Origin: an uncultured Coriobacteriaceae bacterium
Lineage (GTDB): Bacteria; Actinomycetota; Coriobacteriia; Coriobacteriales; Atopobiaceae
NCBI GenBank assembly: GCA_902766805.1
Contig: CACXFF010000084.1
Location: 1 to 5,476 of the forward strand
DNA length: 5,476 nucleotides
Reading direction: 5' to 3'
In this document: one piece after another, positions 1-5,476 of the stretch
Layout: each line of letters opens with the position of its first letter
How positions within the stretch are numbered: the stretch's first letter is position 1
Notes under the pieces: generated by a model
What the model saw: only the letters and a program-made list of their open reading frames with translations
Told to the model about the DNA's origin: nothing
Database searches by the model: none
Made by a program: the position numbers and the translations under genes

Positions 1-26
1 CCGCGCGGGGCGGCCCGACGACGGGC

Positions 27-55
27 TGCGCAAGGGCCATTGTTTCGCTTGCGCA
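27..55. repeat. Inverted repeat upstream of the promoter region
   Basis: TGCGCAAG (27-34) and CTTGCGCA (48-55) are perfect 8-bp inverted arms with a 13-nt loop. No T-run follows on the + strand. The segment 1-90 otherwise shows no recognisable gene. It could be the end of an upstream transcription unit or an intergenic operator. Confidence 0.4.
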
Positions 56-84
56 AACAGCTGGCGGCGCACGCGGCCGAGGGA

Positions 85-120
85 GTACAGTACCTACAAC
101 CGAATAGGTTTATAGGCTTC
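85..120 (+). promoter_or_regulatory. Probable trp operon promoter region
   Basis: This is a short AT-richer patch just before the T-box leader, in otherwise very GC-rich DNA. The best -10 candidates are TATAGG (111-116) or TAGGTT (105-110). No convincing -35 hexamer sits 16-18 nt upstream of either. The patch also holds a 9-nt palindrome, GTACAGTAC (85-93), and the arms ACCTA/TAGGT (92-96 and 105-109), which could be a protein-binding site or chance. A promoter must lie near here because the leader RNA begins around 120-130, but the exact elements are inferred. Confidence 0.35.
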
Positions 121-129
121 ACCAAACCG

Positions 130-391
130 TTGACGCGGAAGAGTAGCTGCGCAGGCGCGCGCACAGAGAGCCGGGGGCGCTGAGATCCCGGACGCAAGCG
201 AGCGCAGCGAATGGGCCGCCGAGGGCGCACCGAAACGCGGGGGACCGCCAGTAGGCTGCGACGTGAGCGCACGTCACGCGCACGGGATGTGCAGGCATCC
301 CATGAGGGCACGGCACGACGCCGTGAACCAAGGTGGCACCGCGGGCTTCGCGCTCGTCCTTGGCATAGTCAGGCAGGGACGGGCGCTTTTG
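130..391 (+). promoter_or_regulatory. T-box riboswitch, tRNA-Trp specific (trp operon leader)
   Basis: This is a transcriptional T-box leader that senses uncharged tRNA. Stem I folds from visible pairing: GCGG (135-138) with CCGC (216-219), CTGCGC (147-152) with GCGCAG (202-207), and CCGGG (171-175) with CCCGG (187-191). The conserved AGAGAG bulge element is at 165-170 and a CTGAGA distal loop is inside. The specifier loop has GAAGAGTAG on its 5' side and CGAATGGGCC on its 3' side, giving specifier codon TGG (Trp, 212-214) followed by the usual purine. Further hairpins are 260-265/270-275, 284-289/296-301 and a Stem III candidate at 309-314/320-325. The T-box sequence AAGGTGGCACCGCG (330-343) differs at one position from the family consensus AGGGTGGNACCGCG. 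The antiterminator is described by arms 328-333/358-363, bulge TGGCACC (334-340), and helix 341-346/352-357. Bulge TGGC matches a tRNA ending in GCCA, as expected for tRNA-Trp with discriminator G. Fold and specificity come from reading by eye and family knowledge. Confidence 0.95.
350..391 (+). terminator. Intrinsic terminator of the T-box leader (attenuator)
   Basis: The stem pairs 350-362 with 374-386. It is 13 bp long including two G-T wobbles, with an 11-nt loop (363-373), and is followed directly by TTTT (387-390). Its 5' arm contains the CCTTGG (358-363) that the antiterminator needs for its own pairing with CCAAGG (328-333), so the two structures exclude each other. Formation should stop transcription before trpD when tRNA-Trp is charged. 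The T-run is short (four T, then GTGT), so read-through may be appreciable. Confidence 0.88.
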
Positions 392-423
392 TGTGCCCGG
401 ACGGAGCGGCGCGGGAGCGTCGT

Positions 424-433
424 GGAAGGAGAG
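424..433 (+). promoter_or_regulatory. Ribosome binding site of trpD
   Basis: The purine-rich sequence GGAAGGAGAG lies 5 nt before the ATG at 439. It fixes the TrpD start and argues against the longer in-frame reading that begins at 211 inside the T-box. Confidence 0.8.
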
Positions 434-438
434 CCACC

Positions 439-1461
439 ATGATCAAGGAAGCCATCGACAAGATCGTCTGCAAGGAAGACCTGAGCTACGACGAGGCCTA
501 TGCCGTCATGACCGAAATCATGAGCGGCGAGACCTCCCCGACCCAGAACGCCGCCTTCCTCGCGGCGCTTTCCACCAAATCTACCCGCGCCGAGACCATC
601 GACGAGATTTCGGGTTGCGCGGCAGCCATGCGCGAGAAGGCCACGCCGGTCGACGCCGGCGCCCTGGAGCTGCTCGAGATCGTGGGCACGGGCGGCGATC
701 GCGCCAACACCTTCAACATTTCCACCACCGCAGCGCTGCTGTGCGCGTCGGCCGGCGCGCGTGTGGCCAAGCACGGCAACCGCGCGGCCAGCTCGCTGTG
801 CGGCACGGCCGACTGCCTCGAGGCGTTGGGCGTGAACTTGGACCAGGACCCCGCACGCGCTCGGCGACTGCTCGACGAGGTGGGCATGTGCTTCCTCTTT
901 GCCCAGAAGTACCACCCTGCGATGAAGTACGTGGGCGCGATCCGGCGTGAGCTGGGCTTCCGCACGGTGTTCAACATCTTGGGCCCGCTCACCAATCCTG
1001 CGCGCCCGAGCTTCTACCTGCTGGGCGTGTACGACGAGTACCTGGCCGAACCGGTGGCCAAGGTCCTCTCGTCGCTCGGCGTCCGTCGCGCGCTGGTCGT
1101 GTACGGCCAGGATCGCATGGACGAGGTCTCCCTCTCCGCGCCGACCACGGTCTGCGAGCTCAAGGAAGGCTACTATCGCAGCTTCGTCATCACGCCCGAA
1201 CAGTTCGGCTTCGAGCGCTGTGCCAAGGAGGACCTGTTGGGCGGTACGCCCGAGCAGAACGCGGCGACCGTGCGCGCCATCCTCGCGGGCGCTGAGCGTG
1301 GCCCCAAACGCGACGCCGCGCTGCTCAACGCCGGCTGCGCGCTCTACGTGGCGGGCCTCGCGCCCGACATCGCCGCAGGCATCGAGCTTGCGCGCGTCCA
1401 GATCGACGGCGGCGGCGCCTTGCGGGTGCTCGACGCCTTCGTGGCCGCGAGCAACGCCTAG
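439..1461 (+). CDS. trpD: Anthranilate phosphoribosyltransferase TrpD
   Basis: This 340-residue cytoplasmic enzyme transfers 5-phosphoribose from PRPP to anthranilate, giving phosphoribosyl-anthranilate, the second step of the tryptophan branch. The length is normal for a free-standing TrpD with no fused TrpG amidotransferase domain. A small helical N-terminal domain (about 1-70) is followed by the nucleoside-phosphorylase-like domain. Family motifs visible are the PRPP-binding glycine loop GTGGD (83-87), NIST (93-96), KHGNRAASS (111-119), the anthranilate-site region HPAMKYVGAIRRELGFRT (159-176), GPLTNPA (182-188) and the metal-binding DE pair (228-229). The KHGNRAASSL stretch resembles actinobacterial TrpD as I remember it. 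The ATG at 439 is chosen for its strong ribosome binding site and because homology starts there. It is the first gene after the T-box, so its transcription should depend directly on tRNA-Trp charging. No trpE or trpG lies in front of it. No broken or missing core motif was seen. Confidence 0.97.
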   Translation: MIKEAIDKIVCKEDLSYDEAYAVMTEIMSGETSPTQNAAFLAALSTKSTRAETIDEISGCAAAMREKATPVDAGALELLEIVGTGGDRANTFNISTTAALLCASAGARVAKHGNRAASSLCGTADCLEALGVNLDQDPARARRLLDEVGMCFLFAQKYHPAMKYVGAIRRELGFRTVFNILGPLTNPARPSFYLLGVYDEYLAEPVAKVLSSLGVRRALVVYGQDRMDEVSLSAPTTVCELKEGYYRSFVITPEQFGFERCAKEDLLGGTPEQNAATVRAILAGAERGPKRDAALLNAGCALYVAGLAPDIAAGIELARVQIDGGGALRVLDAFVAASNA

Positions 1462-1462
1462 C

Positions 1463-1548
1463 CGCCCGGCGTGCGTTGGCCGACGCGCCCAACGGGCCTC
1501 GCGCCCAGCGGACCGACGCGCCCGCCGTGCGTTGGCCGACGCGCCCAA
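1463..1548 (+). repeat. Pair of 30-nt direct repeats in the trpD-trpC spacer
   Basis: Positions 1463-1492 and 1519-1548 are the same 30-nt sequence with one mismatch (G1469 versus C1525), offset by 56 nt. A partial third copy of the core, CCGACGCGCCC, appears at 1513-1523. Each full copy contains the near-inverted arms GTTGG...CCAA. In the first copy these extend to CGTTGG (1474-1479) and CCAACG (1489-1494), a possible 6-bp hairpin. The spacer (1462-1584, 123 nt) is far longer than any other gap in the operon, and no gene is supported in it. The function is unknown. Confidence 0.8.
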
Positions 1549-1584
1549 TCCACGTACCCGCCCGACCACCCAAGGAGTCCGGAC

Positions 1585-2394
1585 ATGACCAACATCCTCG
1601 CCCGCATCGCCCAACACAACCGCGAGCTCGTCGCCCAAGCGCAGGCCGTGCGTCCTTTGGCAGACCTCGCCGCCCAAGCCCGTGAGCAGGCGCAAGAGGA
1701 GCTCTCGCTGCACGGGCGTCATGCCTATCCCTTCCTGCACGCCCTGTCTGTCCCGCCTATGGGCTTCATCTGCGAATGCAAGTGCGCAAGCCCCTCCAAA
1801 GGCGTCATCGCGCCCGTCTACGACCCGGTCGCCATCGCGCGGGACTACGAGCAGGCGGGTGCCGTGGCCGTGTCGGTGCTCACCGAGCCGCTCTGGTTTC
1901 ACGGTAGCTTGGAGCACCTCGCGGCCGTATCGCGCGCCGTGGACATCCCGACCCTGCGCAAGGATTTCATCGTGGACCCCTACCAGCTCTACGAGGCCAA
2001 GCTCGCGGGCGCGGCGGCCGTGCTGCTCATCTGCTCCATCCTGGACGATGACGAGCTTCCCATGCTCATCGCGTTGGCCGAGGAGCTGGGCATGGACGCG
2101 CTGGTGGAGGCCTACGAGCCCGACGAGGTCCCGCGTGCGTACCAGGCGGGCGCCCGTATCATCGGCGTGAACAACCGCGACCTGCGGAGCTTCTCCGTTG
2201 ACTTTGGCCGTAGCATAAGTCTGCGCGCGCAGGTTGGCCCCGAGCGCATCTTCGTGAGCGAGTCGGGCGTGGAGACAGCCGAGGACGTGGCCCTCCTCAA
2301 CCAAGCGCAGGTAGACGCAGTGCTTGTGGGCGAGACCCTCATGCGCGCGCCGAACAAGCAAACCGCCCTCAACGAGCTGACGAGGTTGATCTAG
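1585..2394 (+). CDS. trpC: Indole-3-glycerol phosphate synthase TrpC
   Basis: This 269-residue cytoplasmic (beta/alpha)8-barrel decarboxylates and cyclises CdRP (carboxyphenylamino-deoxyribulose phosphate) to indole-3-glycerol phosphate. Length is typical for a monofunctional IGPS, not the TrpC-TrpF fusion of enterics. The key signatures are in order: ECKCASPSKG (64-73) with catalytic-site Glu64 and Lys66, LTEPLWFHGS (99-108), LRKDFIVDPYQLYEA (124-138) with the general-acid Lys126, the LVEAYEPDE strand (173-181) with general-base Glu175, GVNNRDL (194-200), SESGV (225-229), and the phosphate-binding end VDAVLVGETLMRA (243-255). These assignments follow the well-studied Sulfolobus and E. coli enzymes. 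The ATG at 1585 has AAGGAG (1572-1577) 7 nt upstream and matches where homology starts. The open frame extends further upstream to 1471, but only through repeats. The residue after KC in the first motif is Cys where E. coli has Lys, which is probably tolerated. The next gene, trpF, starts 1 nt after the stop. Confidence 0.97.
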   Translation: MTNILARIAQHNRELVAQAQAVRPLADLAAQAREQAQEELSLHGRHAYPFLHALSVPPMGFICECKCASPSKGVIAPVYDPVAIARDYEQAGAVAVSVLTEPLWFHGSLEHLAAVSRAVDIPTLRKDFIVDPYQLYEAKLAGAAAVLLICSILDDDELPMLIALAEELGMDALVEAYEPDEVPRAYQAGARIIGVNNRDLRSFSVDFGRSISLRAQVGPERIFVSESGVETAEDVALLNQAQVDAVLVGETLMRAPNKQTALNELTRLI

Positions 2395-2395
2395 C

Positions 2396-3061
2396 ATGCC
2401 CCATGCGCTCTTTTCTTGGCAGGAAGATGCCCTCACCTTCCTGTACAACGACGACGGCCCCACCCGCATCAAGTGTTGCGGGATGTTCCGGCCGCAAGAC
2501 ATCGACGCGGTGAACGAGGCCCTGCCCGACATGGTGGGCTTCGTGGTGAACGTGCCGCGTTCGCACCGTTCGCTCACGCCGCGACAGGTGAAGGACCTCG
2601 CGCAGCGCGTGGACGACGACATCTTCGAGGTGGGGGTCTTCGTCGACGAGCCGCCTGCGACGATCTCCGCCTTGGCCGACGCCGGTGCCATCTCCATCGC
2701 CCAGCTGCACGGCCATGAGGACGCCGACTACATCGCCGAGCTGCGCAAGCTCACGCGCATTGGCATCATCCAAGCCTTCCAGGTGCACGGTGCGGCCGAC
2801 GTGGAAGCTGCGCAGGAAAGCGTGGCTGAGATGGTGCTGCTCGACGCGGGACAGGGTTCGGGCGAGCGCTTCGACTGGAGCCTGCTGCGCGGCTTTGGCC
2901 GGCCCTACATCCTGGCCGGCGGCCTCACGCCCGCCAACGTCGCCGACGCCATCGCGCGCCTGCACCCGTGGGGCGTGGACCTTTCCAGCGGGCTGGAGAC
3001 CGACAAGCTCAAGGACCCCGCCCAGATCCAGGCCGCCGTCGCGGCTGTGAAGGGAGCATGA
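2396..3061 (+). CDS. trpF: Phosphoribosylanthranilate isomerase TrpF
   Basis: This 221-residue (beta/alpha)8-barrel enzyme carries out the Amadori rearrangement of phosphoribosyl-anthranilate to CdRP, between the TrpD and TrpC steps. Its motifs are IKCCG (25-29) with the presumed general-base Cys28, SHRSLT (56-61, the usual S-P-R-type phosphate/substrate loop), FVDEP (82-86), QLHG (103-106), LLDA (148-151) with the general-acid Asp150, the glycine loop GSGERFDW (154-161), LAGGL (173-177) and GVDLSSGLE (193-201). The protein is slightly long because about 24 residues precede the first strand, whereas most TrpF proteins begin within a few residues of the K-x-CG motif. No ATG, GTG or TTG occurs in frame between 2396 and that motif, so the start is forced. 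The Shine-Dalgarno match is weak (GAGG at 2382-2385, 10 nt from the ATG). With the trpC stop 1 nt upstream, translational coupling to trpC is likely. Confidence 0.95.
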   Translation: MPHALFSWQEDALTFLYNDDGPTRIKCCGMFRPQDIDAVNEALPDMVGFVVNVPRSHRSLTPRQVKDLAQRVDDDIFEVGVFVDEPPATISALADAGAISIAQLHGHEDADYIAELRKLTRIGIIQAFQVHGAADVEAAQESVAEMVLLDAGQGSGERFDWSLLRGFGRPYILAGGLTPANVADAIARLHPWGVDLSSGLETDKLKDPAQIQAAVAAVKGA

Positions 3062-3064
3062 CGC

Positions 3065-4264
<1,200 letters not shown>

Positions 4265-4273
4265 GAGGCACCC

Positions 4274-5056
4274 ATGTCCTGCATCGCTTCGGCTTTTGCC
4301 CACGGCAAGGCCTTCATCCCGTTCATCACCGCCGGTGACCCCACGCTCGACGTCACCGAGCAGCTCGTGTACGCCATGGCCGAGGAGGGCGCGAGCCTCA
4401 TCGAGCTGGGCGTGCCCTTCTCCGACCCCATGGCCGAAGGTCCGGTCATCCAGGACGCCAACATCCGCGCCCTGCGGCATCACGTGACCACCGATGACGT
4501 GTTCGCGCTGGTAGAGCGCGTGCGCGCGCGGGGTTGCGACGTGCCGCTCGTGATCATGACCTACGCCAACGTCGTGTACTCCTACGGCATCGATCGCTTC
4601 GCCGCGCGGCAGGCCGAGCTGGGGATGGGCGGCGTGATCCTGCCCGACGTGCCGTTTGAAGAGCGGGCGGAGTTCGCTGGGGCGTTCTCGGCGCACGGGC
4701 TGGACCTCGTGCCGCTCGTGGCGCCCACGAGCGCGTCGCGCGTCGCGCAGATCGCGCGTGAGGCGACGGGCTTCGTGTACATCGTGAGCAGCCTGGGCGT
4801 GACGGGCGAACGCGCGCAGATCGGCACCGACGTCGCCAGCATCGTGCAGCAGGTGAAAGAGGCCAATCCGGACATACCTGCGGCCGTAGGCTTCGGCATC
4901 TCCACGCCCGAGCAGGCGGCTGACATGGCGCGCGTGTCGGACGGTGCGATCGTGGGTTCGTCCATCGTGCGCATGATCGGCGAGCATGGCGAGGACTGCG
5001 TGGAGCCCGTGCGCGCCTACGTGCGCTCGTTGGTCGCCGCCGTCCGCAGCGCGTAA
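4274..5056 (+). CDS. trpA: Tryptophan synthase alpha chain TrpA
   Basis: This 260-residue (beta/alpha)8-barrel cleaves indole-3-glycerol phosphate to indole and glyceraldehyde-3-phosphate, and hands the indole to TrpB. The motifs are FIPFITAGDP (14-23), IELGVPFSDP (43-52) with catalytic Glu44 (E. coli Glu49), the loop-2 stretch MAEGPVIQ (53-60), ILPDVPFEE (122-130), loop-6 VSSLGVTG (171-178), VGFGIS (205-210) and the phosphate-binding GAIVGSSIV (224-232). The second catalytic acid of E. coli TrpA, Asp60, aligns with Glu55 here (MAEGP in place of LADGP). I recall AEGP-type TrpA proteins in some Gram-positive bacteria, so this is probably a functional variant. The ribosome binding site AGGAGG (4263-4268) overlaps the trpB TAG and lies 5 nt from the ATG, which favours balanced production of the two subunits. 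This is the last gene of the operon, ending in TAA. Confidence 0.97.
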   Translation: MSCIASAFAHGKAFIPFITAGDPTLDVTEQLVYAMAEEGASLIELGVPFSDPMAEGPVIQDANIRALRHHVTTDDVFALVERVRARGCDVPLVIMTYANVVYSYGIDRFAARQAELGMGGVILPDVPFEERAEFAGAFSAHGLDLVPLVAPTSASRVAQIAREATGFVYIVSSLGVTGERAQIGTDVASIVQQVKEANPDIPAAVGFGISTPEQAADMARVSDGAIVGSSIVRMIGEHGEDCVEPVRAYVRSLVAAVRSA

Positions 5057-5106
5057 GGCCGGGTGGGGCCGGCGTTGCGGTCCGGTGTCCCGCGCTGGTT
5101 GGCTCG

Positions 5107-5229
5107 GTGGTGCTGGCCTTTGGCCTGCGCGAATGCCACGTGGCGCCCGGAGGCATCCCCCTGCGCGTCGCCCTCGGCAGCGGCGGCATGCTCGCCTTCC
5201 TGCTCCTGTCCCTCGTCTTCCTCCTCTAG
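5107..5229 (+). CDS. Doubtful small ORF with a hydrophobic C-terminal segment
   Basis: From a GTG at 5107 (or 5110) to a TAG at 5227-5229, this frame could encode about 40 residues. It ends in a long hydrophobic run (LRVALGSGGMLAFLLLSLVFLL at the C-terminus, minus the first residues), which looks like one membrane-spanning helix. Nearly every codon ends in G or C, as in the real genes here. Against it, there is no Shine-Dalgarno sequence before the GTG codons, no ATG start, and no family I recognise. The same frame stays open back into the end of trpA, so the piece could be the remnant of a decayed membrane-protein gene or chance in GC-rich DNA. Confidence 0.2.
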   Translation: MVLAFGLRECHVAPGGIPLRVALGSGGMLAFLLLSLVFLL

Positions 5230-5230
5230 A

Positions 5231-5318
5231 TGGCACAGCTCTCCCTGTGACGGGCCTGCCATCCAAGTGCAGGTTGAGGGTGGCAGGCCTGCCTTAGGAC
5301 TGTGCCAGAACTGTGCCA
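5231..5318. repeat. CTGTGCCA short repeats flanking the hairpin
   Basis: The 9-nt word ACTGTGCCA occurs at 5299-5307 and again at 5310-5318, an 11-nt period (about one helical turn). The inverted 8-mer TGGCACAG lies at 5231-5238. The inverted copy could pair with either direct copy, enclosing the 5251-5291 hairpin in a larger cruciform or stem. A small local hairpin, CACAG (5234-5238) with CTGTG (5245-5249), competes with this. The role is unknown. Confidence 0.6.
5251..5291. terminator. Strong hairpin between convergent genes, possible bidirectional terminator
   Basis: The arms 5251-5264 and 5278-5291 can pair over 14 positions, including two G-T wobbles. The core GGCCTGCCA (5253-5261) is opposite TGGCAGGCC (5281-5289), with a 13-nt loop. 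The hairpin lies between the end of trpA and the end of the minus-strand gene, where a shared terminator is expected. No T-run follows the stem on either strand, so it is not a classic intrinsic terminator. It may act with Rho or simply protect 3' ends. The structure is seen directly; its role is inferred. Confidence 0.5.
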
Positions 5319-5325
5319 AATCGGG

Positions 5326-5476
5326 TCAGAGGTCTTGGTTCAGGGTGTAGACGTCCTCGATGCTGCGTTCGGTAATGCGCAGCAGCTCCCGCTCGGCGGC
5401 GCTGCCTTCGGCTTCGATCGCGCGGCGGAACTGCGTCTCGTAGAGCTCGCGGTACACGCCGTTGGCCGCCAGCAGC
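5326..5476 (-). CDS. C-terminal end of an ABC transporter ATP-binding/permease subunit (partial)
   Basis: On the minus strand, an open frame enters from the right edge and ends at a TGA (complement of 5326-5328). This gives 49 residues that begin LLAANGVYRELYETQFRRAI and end VYTLNQDL. The pattern L-L-A-x-x-G-x-Y-x-E-L-Y-x-x-Q-F is the typical tail just after the H-loop region of the nucleotide-binding domain in fused ABC exporters (MsbA/multidrug type). There it reads 'LL..GG.Y..LY..Q'. The catalytic motifs (Walker A and B, signature, H-loop) lie outside the window, so the substrate and subfamily cannot be told. The gene is convergent with trpA, so it is not part of the trp operon. Confidence 0.75.
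   Translation of the reverse strand, partial: LLAANGVYRELYETQFRRAIEAEGSAAERELLRITERSIEDVYTLNQDL

Noticed and set aside
130..135. TTGACG as a -35 promoter box
   Set aside because: It lies at the base of T-box Stem I, where such sequence is part of the leader RNA, and no -10 box is placed 16-18 nt downstream.
211..438. A 76-residue N-terminal extension of TrpD starting at the ATG at 211
   Set aside because: It runs through the T-box specifier loop, antiterminator and terminator, its composition is Arg-rich and unlike TrpD, and the ATG at 439 has a strong ribosome binding site. The ATG at 211 merely overlaps the TGG specifier.
1471..1584. A longer TrpC beginning at a GTG at 1471
   Set aside because: The added residues would be encoded by the spacer repeats. 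The ATG at 1585 has AAGGAG at the right distance, and TrpC homology begins there.
274..2697. An 807-residue open frame on the minus strand across trpD, trpC and the start of trpF
   Set aside because: It is antisense to well-supported genes and rich in Arg, His, Val and Gly, as expected from mirrored high-GC codon bias. No recognisable domain is visible.
5063..5350. A 95-residue + strand frame from the GTG at 5063
   Set aside because: It is Ser/Cys/Arg/Trp-rich with no start signal and runs through the hairpin and into the end of the minus-strand ABC-transporter gene.

Overview
This window is a compact tryptophan-biosynthesis operon from a GC-rich bacterium (roughly two-thirds G+C by eye, with third codon positions dominated by G and C). 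All five main genes are on the + strand in the order trpD-trpC-trpF-trpB-trpA. They encode every step from anthranilate to L-tryptophan. A T-box riboswitch for tRNA-Trp precedes them. A T-box-controlled trp operon in such GC-rich DNA, with separate trpC and trpF genes, suggests a high-GC Gram-positive lineage. Coriobacteriia (Eggerthella/Gordonibacter/Olsenella-type) is my best guess. This is inference from codon use, regulation and protein motifs, not from a marker gene.

Layout: positions 1-129 hold no supported gene, but include an inverted repeat and a locally AT-rich stretch (about 91-120) where the promoter probably lies. Positions 130-391 are the T-box leader. It has a Stem I with a TGG (Trp) specifier at 212-214, several hairpins, the conserved T-box sequence at 330-343 within a foldable antiterminator, and a competing intrinsic terminator ending in TTTT at 387-390. 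trpD follows at 439-1461. A 123-nt spacer carrying two copies of a 30-nt repeat separates it from trpC (1585-2394). trpF (2396-3061), trpB (3065-4264) and trpA (4274-5056) are then packed with gaps of 1, 3 and 9 nt. The region 5057-5325 holds a strong hairpin, a short CTGTGCCA repeat family and a doubtful small hydrophobic ORF. The end of a convergent minus-strand gene, the C-terminus of an ABC-transporter subunit, enters from the right edge.

How it works together: when uncharged tRNA-Trp accumulates, its anticodon should pair with the TGG specifier and its 3' GCCA end with TGGC in the antiterminator bulge. This would block the terminator and let RNA polymerase reach trpD-A. TrpD attaches phosphoribose to anthranilate, TrpF isomerises the product, TrpC closes the indole ring, and the TrpA/TrpB complex makes tryptophan. 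Anthranilate synthase genes (trpE, trpG) are not between the leader and trpD, so they lie elsewhere or are missing. I see a well-formed biosynthetic operon with a well-resolved RNA switch, and no evidence of a wholly new system. The more unusual points are the missing trpE/G, an Asp-to-Glu change at a TrpA catalytic position, a TrpF N-terminal extension, and repeats in the two spacers.
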